Shown: positions 22,929 to 33,710, counted from the stretch's first letter. The stretch is DNA of 64,000 bases from Hemerocallis citrina (GCA_017893485.1 CM030363.1:169991456-170055455); one strand, 5' to 3'. A program made the numbers and translations. The notes: generated by a model not told the origin, from the sequence alone.

Positions 22929-24578
22929 TGTTGTGCTATCTAATTACCTAAATATATAGATAAACAAGACACAAATTAAAAACCTCGCAAGTGCACGAAT
23001 CGTTTATAGAAGCGTAGCAATAGCAAGGGTCGATTCCACAGAGATTGTAGACTTTAACTTACTAATCAATAAAAAGACTAAGAATCATAAAGAGTTGTTT
23101 TAAAAGTCTAAAAGAAATAAAAAAGATTAAAACAAAATTAAGAAGTGTTGAATCACAAGTATTTATGAAGTAGTTGGGTTTAGATATCCACCAATAGTCA
23201 ATAATGCTAAGTTACCTTCTGAACTTCTTCTTATTACTCATGTTTGTTCTCTTCAAGGGTATGGTATCTACTCCTTAAAGTAATGTTTCCCTAAGCCAAG
23301 AATTAGGCATGGTATCTACTCTAATTCGTTTCTTTCATCAAGTGTTTAGCATGGTATCTACTAAGTTGTACTTAAAGAAAACATAAGATCAGTGGAAACG
23401 AACAAACACTCAAGGTTCTAGAAATTGGTATCAGATCTAGATCCCTTAAGTTGATTGAACCAAGAACCCCAAAAGATTCCCTTGTTACAAGTTATGAACA
23501 CGAGATACGGGTCATCTCAATATGCTCATATAACAGATTCAGATAGATGGTAATGCAAACTTGATATTCTCAAGTTCTGTACGTCAGTCGACTGGCTCTC
23601 ACCTCAGTCGACTGCTCTCAGAACTTTGAGAACAAATTTGATTATCATAAATCTATATCAATTCAATCAGATTCAATCAATAAGTAAAATAGAAGATTTC
23701 AGAAAAATATAGCATTACATAACTACGGCTTCAATCTACCCAACTATGAAATTAGTTCCACATAATAATACTTTTATTAATCAACAAGTTTGAATACATA
23801 GTCAACATAAAAGAATTAAAAAAAGAGAAGGAATAAACTGATGTAGTTCGGCTAGATGGATCGGCTGGCTGTCACACAGTCGACGGGCCGTTCTTTCTTT
23901 AGTACTTGATCTCCTTTCTCCTTCTTCTATGCCGATACAGTACTATTCTTTGTTGATGACTTGGAACTCTGCGATTCGGTGATTTAGGAACGTGGAAGAG
24001 CTTTTTTTTTCGAGAGAGCCTTTTCGCTTCTTTCTTGATTGGTATTTATAGAACAAGAGAAGAGAATTAGGGTTTGTACTTTTTGCAGAGAAGTCCTCTT
24101 CTTTTGTTATTTCTTTCCTTATCTTGATCTGCATTTTATTTCTTTCTCTTTTTCTTCTTTCCTTCCTTATCTGCTCACCACGTGCTTCTTGCTTTGATTG
24201 TTTGAGAAGTTGTTATTCGCAGAAAACACCTGGGTTTGGATAACTTAATTTTGATTCGGATTTGGATGAGGATGCATCTGTTCTTATCTTCTGACTCGCC
24301 GCATACCAGTCGACTGGCTTGGGGGGCAGTCGACTGTGCCGAGCCTTATCAAACTCTCTTCCCAGTCGACTGGTTGAAGAGTCAGTCGACTGATCTCTGC
24401 TGTTCCCTGTATATCATCCTCTCAGTCTGTGTTAGTCTGGAATCTGCTTCGTCTTGCTGCTTTTGGTTGTTTCCTATGGAAAAAGAGAAAAGAAGCATAA
24501 ATACCACATATAGAGCATTTAAATGTCTAATTGCCTTAAGATTATTGCTCCTAAAAATGAATAATATTTGGTTCATCA
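22929..24578 (-). repeat. Athila 3' LTR
   Basis: 1650 bases, plus-strand TGTTGTGCTATC to TTGGTTCATCA. Near-identical to 33717-35365. Carries four palindrome pairs. Open frames within (23943-24134, 24236-24595) are LTR sequence and are not genes. Confidence 0.95.
23585..24392. repeat. Four palindrome pairs in the Athila 3' LTR
   Basis: Pairs at 23585/23605, about 23858/23877 (first member degenerate), 24307/24327 and 24363/24383. Five of the six non-degenerate members shown are exact CAGTCGACTG or one base away, with 20 bases start to start. The same pairs occur in the other LTR. Confidence 0.9.
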
Positions 24579-24593
24579 AATACCCCCAAACTT
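24579..24593 (-). other. Athila polypurine tract
   Basis: Minus-strand AAGTTTGGGGGTATT directly before the LTR start TGATGAACC. An identical copy occurs internally at 25356-25370. Confidence 0.9.
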
Positions 24594-25575
24594 AGCTTTT
24601 GCTTGTCCTCAAGCAAAGAGTGAATTTATGAACAAGGGGATACTAATAACTATAGACTCAACCACCAAGAATTCTTATTATGTGATCATCAACATAGAAA
24701 TGTATAAACAATTTCAGATAAAGTAAAATTAAACATCCCCACTTTCTCTAGTGCAATTGTTTATTCATAACTCCAAACTCAACCACACTTGTCATGCAAT
24801 TAATTATAGTTATAGTATGTAATTACTCAATATGTGATTATCCCTTTTTCTCTACTACAAACCGAGTAGCAAACTAGAGTTTTTTTTTTTTTTTTTGTAG
24901 TCTCTTCTCTAAAGTTGTCACTTGCCTTTTTACGCGAATGCAAAACATTTGTGATGAATCCACCCGGTTACTCAGCAAGTCACAAACTCTAAAGTGCTTT
25001 GCATACTCATATTTCAAGTTGCCGTTTGACGTAAAGGTAAACATTGGTGATGAATACCCCTAGTTACTAAGCACTCAAAACATTGGAGTATATTGACTTT
25101 ATTCAAATATATATATATATATATATATTTTATCACTCTATTTACTTAAACTCAATTTAGGACTAGATCTAAAGGGAATAATCACCAGAAAAAGTATCAC
25201 ATTTGTTTATTATGTATAATTGCATGACTCATATAATTTTGTAAGGAATTTATGAAACTCAACAATCCTAAAGTAAATAAGTATCCTTCTTCTTACTTTA
25301 TAAGAAATTGTTTATCCTAAAAAAATTTCAAAAGACTCAAAAATTAAATAACCCTAATACCCCCAAACTTAGATGGAACATTGTCCTCAATGTTCGAAAG
25401 AAAATTTAAAGATAGGCATGTGTTACCATCTAGTAAGGAGAGACTGAAAATAAAAGATGAAAAAAAAAAATGAATGAATGAAAGAAAATAGAGGGAAAGT
25501 GTAAATACTCCCCTGAAAATTGGGTTGCCTCCCAATAAGCGCTGTGTTTTCTGTCTTCAGCTAGACATGATGAGT
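24594..25575 (-). other. Athila 3' non-coding region with duplicated block and second polypurine tract
   Basis: No gene is seen. On the minus strand it has the end-of-pol motif GGGAGGCAACCC (near 25530), an internal polypurine tract (25356-25370), an AT microsatellite (about 25109-25128), and two imperfect copies of a 70-75 base block (25012-25080 and 24917-24990). Each copy has AGTAACC/AGTAACT, TTCATCAC and CGTAAA. The same block pair occurs in the gag-only element at 47571-47734. Confidence 0.8.
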
Positions 25576-26013
25576 TCATGCGATGTATTGAATGGTTTGA
25601 AGATTCACATCTTCCTCGTGCGGCTCTATGCTCATCTCTATGTATGGCTTCGCTCTATGACCGTTCACCTTAAATGTTTGATTCTTCTCTTTGCTATGAA
25701 CCTCCAATGCGCCATGTGGAAAGACTATTGTGACAATGTATGGCCCATACCATCGTGACATAAGCTTGCCTGGAAAAAGTCTCAATCTTGAGTTGTATAT
25801 CAATACCTTCTGTCCTTCATAAAACTCCTTTCTTGCTAGCTGTTTGTTATGGTACAACTTGGTCCTTTCCTTGTACAATTTTGCATTTTCGTATGCGTCG
25901 TGCCTCAACTCTTCAAGCTCATTTAGTTGCAATCTTCTTTTGTCACCTGCTTGTTTCATATCAAAATTGAACCTTTTAATGGCCCAATAAGCTTTGTGTT
26001 CCAACTCCACTGG
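25576..26013 (-). pseudogene. Athila integrase C-terminal part
   Basis: The minus-strand frame runs from the Harbinger insertion to the stop near 25576: [19 protein letters not shown], then [45 protein letters not shown] and VNGHRAKPY. This is the usual region after the rve core in Athila elements, ending with the gypsy C-terminal fold. It joins in frame with 28539 onward when the insertion and one TAA are removed. Confidence 0.92.
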
Positions 26014-26134
26014 TAAGAGCATCTGTAGTCGTTTTCTATAAATTTATCCATATATCGATAAATAAAAATAGATATTAGGATTTCGCTGCACTCGTCGTAA
26101 GCTATATTATAGCAAACAATTATTTAATATTAAG

Positions 26135-26289
26135 CGACGACATTTCGTATGCCGTCGGAGGCCGAAAAGCGGAAAAATGCATGCGGAATCGTCGAACGGT
26201 ACACGAAGTGCCGTCCGTTTAAAAAAAAATAAATTTAAAAAAAAAATTTCGATGCCGGGTGTCTAGGACGGCACATGAAGTGCCGTCCG
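26135..26289. repeat. Three subterminal hairpins, left side
   Basis: Short palindromes of the GACGGCAC/GTGCCGTC type: 26135-26157 (one arm mutated), 26194-26219 and 26266-26289. The loops are 4-6 bases, such as ATGA between GACGGCAC and AGTGCCGTC. Confidence 0.9.
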
Positions 26290-26574
26290 ACACACTTTTG
26301 GCCTGTAGCCCCATTTCCTTGCTTGATTCCCTACTTTATTGATAATTCCCCTAATTTCATGCCACAAAACCCGGCTTTTAAATTTTTTTTAGACCGAAAT
26401 ACCCTCCACACATATTCTATATATATCTCCTTGATCATTTGTTGAACTAAACTATCTCTTCACAAACCGACTTAACTCTCCTACCACACTCTCTGTCTCT
26501 CTTCTTTGTCTAAACTACTTTCTTTCTACTCTCCTCTCGGCAACTCCTCTAAATATATTCTTTTGTTGAAAAAA

Positions 26575-27376
26575 ATGTCTTCAATACGAAGATTTATTGG
26601 TCGTTTGAAATCAAAACGAGAACAGGTGCCAGCTCAACCCGGCACAAGTACGGAGGGTGAAACAGATATATCAAATGTCAATTATGCCGATCAGTCCAAC
26701 TGGAATCGTGTAGTAGACGATTCGAAACATATTAGTCAATATGTTATTGTTACCCCTGAGGGTGGTTTCTGTAAATTCAGGGAAAACTGGAAGGAACCGA
26801 TCAAAATGTACAATCAGTACTGCTCACGGGTTCCACTGATCCAACTACTAGTAGAGCGGGCGGGATGGAACCGATTCATGACTATCAATACAAATAAGTC
26901 GTCGGTTCGGCTCGTAGAGGCCCTGTAGAGAGATGGTGGGACACTACCCACACTTTCCACTTTCCGTGTGGTGAGTTGGGTTTCACTCCATTAGATTGGG
27001 TAATGCTGACGGGAATTTCTATCGGTATCGGCGACTTGCCTCCATGCGACGATGAAATGTATTCTTTTGAAGTTGTTCAGCAACGCTTCTTTCCAGAACT
27101 AACAAATGATGATTGGAAATCACAAGGTATACGGGTTGGTTTTTTCAAGAATTATTTTACTAATGCTTTCATTGAAGAAGCCCAAACTGACAGAATTGTA
27201 GAGGTTAAGATCGCTAGAGTGTTCTTCATGTTCTTTCTCGGTGCATTTCTTTTCACGAATGGTTCTGGATTAGTAAGATCTGGTTGGCTAGCCGCAGTTG
27301 TAGACCTCAATGCTGTTGGCAAATATGATTGGGGTAGTCATGCACTTGCTCTGTTGTATTTGTCTTTGGATATTTG
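26575..27376 (+). pseudogene. Plant mobile domain (PMD)-like ORF inside the Harbinger-like element
   Basis: ATG at 26575. The first 118 codons include LLVERAGWNRFM and SVRLVEAL. A one-base deletion near 26921 shifts the frame, which continues as THTFHFPCGELGFTPLDW, VMLTGISIG, FMFFLGAFLFTNGSG and YDWGSHALALLYLSLDIW. The order HTFHFPCGE, then LDWVMLTGI, then the FLFTNGSG helix is that of the plant mobile domain (PF10536), found both in cellular MAIN/MAIL proteins and in transposons. After about 27376 the frame runs antisense to the neighbouring gene. It could serve transposition or be captured; I cannot tell. Confidence 0.75.
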
Positions 27377-27885
27377 GTACTCGATCAAAAATTTGTGTTG
27401 TGCGCAACGAAAACTTTGGCTGCTCTTTCAGGATCTCATAACATTCATCAAACTTGAAAGCTTTCCCTGAAGATGCCAAATACTGTACTCTCGCTTCGCG
27501 AATCTGAAAACACATTTATATTCCAAACTTTTATTTGCTAAACAAATTATACAAATAATGACTTTAAATAATACATTTATTATACAAACCTTGTCTGCCT
27601 CTGTTGTTCCGCTACCGGCTCGACTAGTTGCATTGCTCAATTTTCCTATGAACAAACTACTTCTTTGGAAATGATTTGAAACTGACTAGTGAGTGAGGCC
27701 GCTGTTCTGTCGGTGGGATAGCCTAATAATACCTTAAATGTTGAATAAATACGTTCCCAAAACTGTGCTCCGGATTGATCAGTACCGGCAACTAGATCTT
27801 GAGTAATACTAATCCAACTCTGGCATAGCAGAAGATCTTCCTGAGCTGTATAAGCTCTGCCCCTTGCACTTTTAACATTTGCCAT
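27290..27885 (-). pseudogene. SANT/NAM-associated-like two-exon gene in the Harbinger-like element
   Basis: Minus strand, ATG at 27885. Exon 1 has GRAYTAQEDLLLCQSWISI, GTDQSGAQFWERIYSTF and a small frame break near 27648, then SNATSRAGSGTTEADK. An 86-base intron (27504-27589; GTTTGT to TTTCAG) leads to exon 2 with REARVQYLASSGKAFKFDECY and EILKEQPKF. This is the pattern of plant proteins with a Myb/SANT-like front and a NAM-associated C-terminal domain (PF14303 type), common in Harbinger-related loci as a DNA-binding partner of the transposase. Its 3' end overlaps the convergent PMD frame. Confidence 0.65.
27504..27589 (-). other. Predicted intron in the NAM-associated-like gene
   Basis: Minus-strand donor after GACAAG at 27589 and acceptor TTTTCAG at 27504. 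Splicing joins TTEADK to IREARVQY in frame, as in relatives. Confidence 0.6.
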
Positions 27886-28180
27886 TATTTCTCTATGGCA
27901 ACTCAAATGAAGACCGAGAAGAGAAACTCAATTGAAAACCGAGAAGAGAATAATTTTGACAAAGAAGAAATATGAGATCTAGAATTTTTTGTGCTGAGAT
28001 TTGATTGCGATTGAGTACTATATATAGGCAAATTTTTTTAACTACAATCGATAAAAAAAAAAAGCCGTTCGATAAGAAAAATATTGCCGTTGGATAGATG
28101 ACAAAGTAAATATAGTCGTTGAAATGAATGGGGGCAATCTCGTCATTCGGCAAAATTTTTTTTTTTAATAAATTCCCAAC

Positions 28181-28385
28181 GGACAGCACATCGAGTGCCG
28201 TCCGGGAATAGTGGAAATGGCACAGACGGCACATAGAGTGCCGTCCGACAGTGGGGTTTATTTGGATTTTGGGGATTTAATTAATCGGTTTAATTAGAAA
28301 TTTTTGGAACGGACGGCATTTCGAGTGCCGTCCGACGCTTAGAATAGTACTTTTTCGGGTGGGACGGCTATTCGAACGCCGTCCC
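28181..28385. repeat. Four subterminal hairpins, right side
   Basis: Palindromes at 28181-28204, 28225-28246, 28311-28334 and 28361-28385, with the same GACGGC...GCCGTC arms as on the left side. Closer to the terminus are three TIR-like words (CCATTGTAG, CGACTGCAG, CGACTACAG) within 28430-28530. Confidence 0.9.
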
Positions 28386-28535
28386 TCAGATATCGATAAA
28401 AGCTATTTCGTCTCTCATATATAGCAAACCATTGTAGCGATTTATCGATAATATCGATATATTGCAAACGACTGCAGCTACTTTTTAAGCTAAATATCGA
28501 TATTATCGATATATAGATAACGACTACAGATGATC

Positions 28536-30719
28536 TAAATGACAAGCTTTTCCAAAAACCAAACGGTATGGTGACATGCCGATGGGTGTTTTGTAAGCTG
28601 TTCGGTTGGCCCATAATGCATCATTCAAGCGCAGCGACCAATCCTTCCTCCTTGTGTTGACCGTCTTTTCCAAAATGCTCTTGATTTCTCCGTTGCTAAT
28701 CTCCACCTGCCCACTAGTTTGAGGATGATATGGGGTGCCCACTCTATGTGTGATACCATATTTCTTCATCAAAGAAGCAAACGGAAAGTTATTGAAGTGG
28801 CTCCCTCCATCACTAATTATTGCTCGTGGTGTCCCAAACCTAGTGAAAATGTTCTCCTGCAAAAACTTGACAACAACTTTGTGATCATTAGTTTTTGAGG
28901 GGACAACCTCGACCCATTTAGACACATAATCCACACCAACAAGTATATATAAATAACCAAATGAGTTAGGAAAGGGACCCATGAAGTCGATTCCCCAAAC
29001 ATCAAAAAGCTCGATCACTTGGATGTTTTGCAGTGGCATTTGATTTCTAGAAGAGATGTTGCCTGTCCTTTGGCATTTGTCACAAGACCTGCAAAAAGAA
29101 AAAGCATCTTTGAATACTTTAGGCCAATAAAATCCAGATTGCAATACCTTGAGTGCTGTTCTTTTTGGTCCAAAATAACCTCCACATGCATATTGGTGGC
29201 AATGTCGTAGAATATTCATTTGTTCTTCTTCTGCCACACATCTTCTTATAATTTGATCAGGGCAAAATTTGAACAAGTAAGGATCATCCCAATAATAGTG
29301 CTTGCACATAGCCACCAGTCTCTTTCGTTCCTGACTTGTCATACCTGGAGGGAAAACATGAGCAGTGAGATAATTTACAATGTCAGCAAACCATGAAAAA
29401 TTTGAGCAATGAGATACCAGTCGACTGGTCCTGTTACCAGTCGACTGTCCCAATGATATGTTTATTTCAAATAGATGTTCATCTGGGAAATTTTCATTAA
29501 GTGGGGGCACAATTCTCTTTTCCTCCTGCAGTAGCCTGGACATGTGATCTGCAACAACATTGTCTCTTCCTTTTTTATCTCTAATCTCAAGATCGAATTC
29601 TTGAAGCAACAGCACCCATCTGATCAACCTAGGCTTAGCATCTTTTTTCGCAAATAAGTATCTCAAAGCAGCATGGTCAGTGAAAACAATAACTTTAGAA
29701 CCAATCAAATATGATCTAAACTTCTCTACAGCAAAAATAATAGCTAACATTTCTTTTTCAGTAGTGGAATAATTTAGCTGTGCATCGTTTAGAGTTCGAG
29801 AAGCATAGTAAATAACATGGGGTTTCTTATTGATTCTTTGACCTAAAACAGCTCCTAAGGCATAATCACTTGCATCACACATGAGCTCGAAAGGATGGCT
29901 CCAATCTGGTGCCATGACAATAGGTGCAGAAATGAGAAGATTTTTCAATGTATTAAAAGCATTTGTGCACTCTTCTGTCCATACAAACTCAACATCCTTA
30001 GCCAACAAATCACAAAGGGGTTTGGAGATTTTTGAGAAATCTTTTATAAATCTTCTATAGAACCCTGCATGTCCAAGAAAACTCCTAACACCCTTAATTG
30101 TAGTGGGAGGGAGTAGTTTTGATATTATATCGATTTTTGCTTTGTCTACCTCTATGCCTCTTTTTGACACCACATGTCCCAACACAATACCTTGTTGTAC
30201 CATGAAATGGCACTTTTCCCAATTCAGCACTAAATTGCATTCTTCACATCTTTTAAGCACAAGCTGCAAATGGTTAAGGCATTCATCAAAACAAGATCCA
30301 AAAACACTAAAGTCATCCATAAATACCTCGATGAACCTTTCCACCATGTCTGAAAATATACTCATCATGCATCTTTGAAATGTTGCTGGTACATTGCACA
30401 ATCCAAAGGGCATCCTCCTGTATGCAAAAGTACCAAAAGGACATGTAAAAGTGGTTTTTTCTTGATCTTCTAGAGCAATAGCAATTTGATTATAGCCACT
30501 ATAACCATCTAAAAAACAATAATGACTATATCCTGCTAATCTTTCTAACATTTGATCAATAAAAGGAAGAGGGAAGTGATCTTTCCTGGTTTCATTATTC
30601 AATTTCCTGTAGTCAATGCATACCCTCCATCCTGTGGTCACTCTAGTAGGGATAAGCTCATTCTCTTCATTTGTCACCACTGTGACTCCACTTTTCTTAG
30701 GCACTACATGTATAGGACT
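28536..30719 (-). pseudogene. Athila reverse transcriptase, RNase H and integrase core
   Basis: A single long minus-strand frame of over 700 codons. RT begins with VVPKKSG and [11 protein letters not shown], then [22 protein letters not shown], the active site [11 protein letters not shown], and [16 protein letters not shown]. RNase [47 protein letters not shown]. Integrase: zinc region with H-H and CRSCDKCQ, then the core [26 protein letters not shown] and an E in [11 protein letters not shown], the full D-D-E. It is cut at 28535 by the Harbinger-like element. All catalytic residues look intact. One palindrome pair (29418-29447) is embedded between RNase H and integrase. Confidence 0.95.
29418..29447. 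repeat. Palindrome pair inside Athila pol
   Basis: Two exact CAGTCGACTG, starts 20 bases apart, in the linker between RNase H and integrase. Read by pol they give QSTG and SRLV in different phases. Confidence 0.95.
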
Positions 30720-32096
30720 TACTCATTTGCTATCTGAGATAGGGTAGATGATGCCAACATCTAGTAGCTTCAGAATCTCTGCTCTTACCACTTCCTTCAT
30801 GTTTGGGTTAAGCCTTCTCTGTGTTTCCCTGCTTGGTTTTGCATTGTTTTCAAGGAGTATTCGATGCATGCATTTGGATGGACTTATTCCCTTGATGTCT
30901 GCAATGGTCCATCCTATAGCCTTCTTGTGTTCTCGTAATACCCTTAGCAGCTTATCTTCTTCCTGTGCACTCAAGTTTGCAGCAATTATTACTGGTAGCA
31001 TCTGGTTCTCGCCCAAATATGCATGCTTCAAATGGTCGGGCAACTGCTTAAGCTCTATGTCTGGAAGTCTCGGTGCAGTCGACTCATCCTGTCCTCCAGT
31101 CGACTTGTCTGGTCCACCAGTCGACTTGTATAGTACACCAGTCGACTTGTCTGTAGAAACAAAAATGTCATCAGTCACTAATTTTTCAAACACAGGTGCA
31201 AACTTACCTGAGTATGACTTTGGAGTTTCAAGGTGATGTATTGTCTCTGCAATCCCCCATTCATCGTACTCCTGTTCAACATTAGATAAAGTGAGAGATT
31301 GTGTAATTGTGGCTTGTAGTGGTTCAACGCTATGTACCTGAAATGTTTGATCAACAATCTCCTGAACCACATAAACATTATAGCATTCATGATCATCATG
31401 TGGTAATTTTAGTGTATCAAACATTTTGAATTCAACTTTCTCTCCGTTTATTTTCATACTTATCGTACCCTTTTTAACACAAATTTTTATATCAGCTGTA
31501 CTCATAAAGGGCCAACCTAAGATGATTGGTAGAGAAGATGGCATTGAAGAGTCCTCCATGTCTAACACAACAAAATCAGCAGGCAAAATGAACTCGGTTA
31601 CCTGAACTAGGACATCTTCCAAAATACCTCTAGGTCTTTTGATACTGCGATCCGCCAACTGCAATGTGATTGATGTTGGTTGGAGTTCCCCCAATCCTAG
31701 CTTTTCATAGACGGTGTATGGAAGAAGATTGATGCTTGCCCCCAAGTCTAGTAGTGCTTTCTCAAAGAAGTGCTCACCAATCCTGCAAGGAATGGTAAAA
31801 CTACCTGGGTCTTTTAGTTTGGGAGGTAATTTTCTTAATAAGACAGCGCTCACTTCTTCTGTCAAAGCCACATCCTCCCTAACCTGAAATGTTCTTTTGT
31901 GAGTGCAACATTCTTTCAAAAATTTAGCATAAGAAAGAATTTGTTTAATAGCATCAAGTAGGGGGATATTAATTTCTACCTTCCTGAGAGTTTCAAAGAT
32001 GTCAAATAAATGTTGTTCTTTCTTTTGCTTGACTAACCTTTGAGGGAATGGTGGCAGAATTGTTCCTTCTTTTTCACTTACCTTGTTGGAACCCAC
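30720..32096 (-). pseudogene. Athila aspartyl protease and RT N-terminal region
   Basis: Minus-strand frame of 457 codons between two premature stops, in the same frame as RT. It has the protease flap and active-site area FEKALLDLGASINLLPYTVYEKLGL (DLGAS instead of DTGAS or DSGAS, as is common in this group), LQLADRSIKRPRG, FVVLDME and ILGWPFMSTA. A variable linker holds four palindromes, then KAIGWTIADIKGISPSKCMHRI, EILKLLDVGIIYPISDSK. The stop at the 3' end replaces the tryptophan that normally follows DSK. The protease would cut the Gag-Pol polyprotein. Confidence 0.92.
31076..31148. repeat. Four palindrome half-repeats in a 21-bp period inside Athila protease-RT linker
   Basis: CAGTCGACTC or CAGTCGACTT starts at 31076, 31097, 31118 and 31139, exactly 21 bases apart. 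In the pol frame (minus) this gives a seven-residue repeat of the form xxxKSTG, in frame and without stops. Confidence 0.95.
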
Positions 32097-33591
32097 AATT
32101 TTTGATGGTTGTGTTTCTGCTTCTTCTGTGTGTGTTCCAACTTTGTTGTCAATTATCTTACCACTTCTGAGAGTTGTTACTAATTTGAGCTGTTCTTGGC
32201 CTCCCGGGTTTGGTATAGTTTATGATGGAAGTTCCCCTGCCTTTCGTTCGCTTAATTCTTTAGCAATTTGGCCAATCTGTGTTTCCAACTTCTGAATTGC
32301 TTGCCCTTGTTGGTTGGTTGTTTGATGTTGTTGTTGGAGCAATTGAAGAACAGTGGATTCAAAATCCAACTTCTTCTGTTCTTGAACTGGCCTATCAATC
32401 CCACTTCCCATTTGGAAGTTCCGTGCATGTCCTTGTGTGAATTGAGTCCCTTGATTATTCTGATTATTGCTCCAGGAGAAGTTTGGATGGTTCCTCCATC
32501 CTGGGTTGTATGTATTTGAGAATGGATTGTTCTTTGGTGGAAACACTTCTCGACCAACATAGTTTGCATGCTCCTGATCTGTGAAAGAAGACATGGGACA
32601 TGTATCAGTGGTATGATCTACATGAGAACAAATTGCACAAATTTCATTTGTTTGATTTTTAACTCCACCCATCATCGACATTGCATTAACAAGCATATCA
32701 ATTTTCTTATTCATGTTTACCATTTCTAATTGAAGGTTATTGCTATTAGAAATTTCGTAAACTCCCTGTTTTTTCGAAGGGCCCCTCCTTGTTGAGAATT
32801 GTTGTGAATTCTCGCTGAGTTCTTCAAATAGTTCTATGGCCTCTTCACCGCTTTTCCTCATTAAGATCCCGTTGCAAGCTGAATCCACAATTGCCTTGTT
32901 AGTATCATTTAAACCTTCATAAAAAGCTTGTACCTGATCATCTTTAGGCATGTTGTGTGTAGGACACTTGAGAAGTTTGTTCTTGAAATCCTTCCATGCT
33001 TCGAAAAATAAATCTCCATCCTTTTGTTGGAAGAGTTGAATCTCCCTTTTCAGCTGTTTGGTCTTTTGGGATGGAAAGAATTCTTTTAAGAATTTTGTCG
33101 CCAATTGCTCCCATGAGTTTATTGATCCTGGTTCCAAAGAATTATACCATAGTTTAGCGTTAAGTTTTAAGGAAAAAAGAAAACAAGATTAACCTGATTT
33201 GCTCAGGGGTGAGCCCTTGGACGCTTTGTGTCCTGCAAAGATCGAAAAAGTCTTGTATATGGAGATGAGGCTCTTCATCTGGTTTGCCACTAAAGTGGGG
33301 AACCATACTTAGTAACTGAGGAGATAGATGCATGTTCCCGGTGACATTAGGTTGATACGCAATGCAGGTAGGTTGTTCAATGTTCTTAGGCGTGAATTTG
33401 TCCTGCATTGGTACTCGATTTGGCATTTCCTCAGCCATTGCTGTATGTGAACTGGGTCTCTGTGCAGTCGACTGATTCGTAGCGACAGTCGACTGGTGTG
33501 CTGCAAACAGCTTACCTAGTATGTGCAAAGTGCGTTCTGTTTCTGCTTCAATAGGTAGTAGCTCTGGACGAAGTGATCTCCTTCCGTGCAT
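32097..33591 (-). pseudogene. Athila gag
   Basis: ATG at 33591 (MHGRRSLRPE). Residues 30-45 carry a palindrome pair. The retrotransposon gag domain starts with LSMVPHFSGKPDEEPHLHIQDFFDLC. A frameshift in a T run near 33165 leads to the frame with EPGSINSWEQLATKFLKEFFP, LFFEAWKDFKNKLLKCP and VQAFYEGLN, ending at the in-frame TAA near 32220 (probably once CAA). Read-through continues into the protease frame. A C-X2-C-X-H-type knuckle (CAICSHVDHTTDTC) lies near 32640. It would form the particle shell and bind the RNA. Confidence 0.93.
33465..33495. repeat. Palindrome pair inside Athila gag
   Basis: Two exact CAGTCGACTG, starts 21 bases apart, encoding QSTV and QSTA in gag. Confidence 0.95.
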
Positions 33592-33692
33592 CCACCAAAA
33601 TCCTGTAACCTAAAAGAAAAGTACTTATTAATAAAATTAAAAGAAAGAAAATAAAAATTTTCTACTGATCTGTAAGTTAAAATACTAGACAA

Positions 33693-33710
33693 TCCCCGGC
33701 AACGGTGCCA
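33693..33710 (-). other. Athila primer binding site
   Basis: Minus-strand TGGCACCGTTGCCGGGGA, six bases from the LTR. One base differs from the usual TGGCGCCGTTGCCGGGGA that pairs with tRNA-Asp. Confidence 0.9.

Larger units (their letters stand above)
26017..28535. mobile_element. PIF/Harbinger-like DNA element without visible transposase
   Basis: 2519 bases with imperfect terminal inverted repeats: GAGCATCTGTAGTCG at the left and GATCATCTGTAGTCG at the right end read inward. It is flanked by TAA on both sides (26014-26016 and 28536-28538). A 3-bp TWA duplication and this repeat style fit PIF/Harbinger. It holds a plus-strand plant mobile domain ORF, a minus-strand NAM-associated-like gene, and seven short hairpins near the ends. 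No DDE transposase frame is seen, so it needs a helper. It interrupts the Athila integrase at codons for cysteine-histidine-leucine, and its removal restores the frame. Confidence 0.85.
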
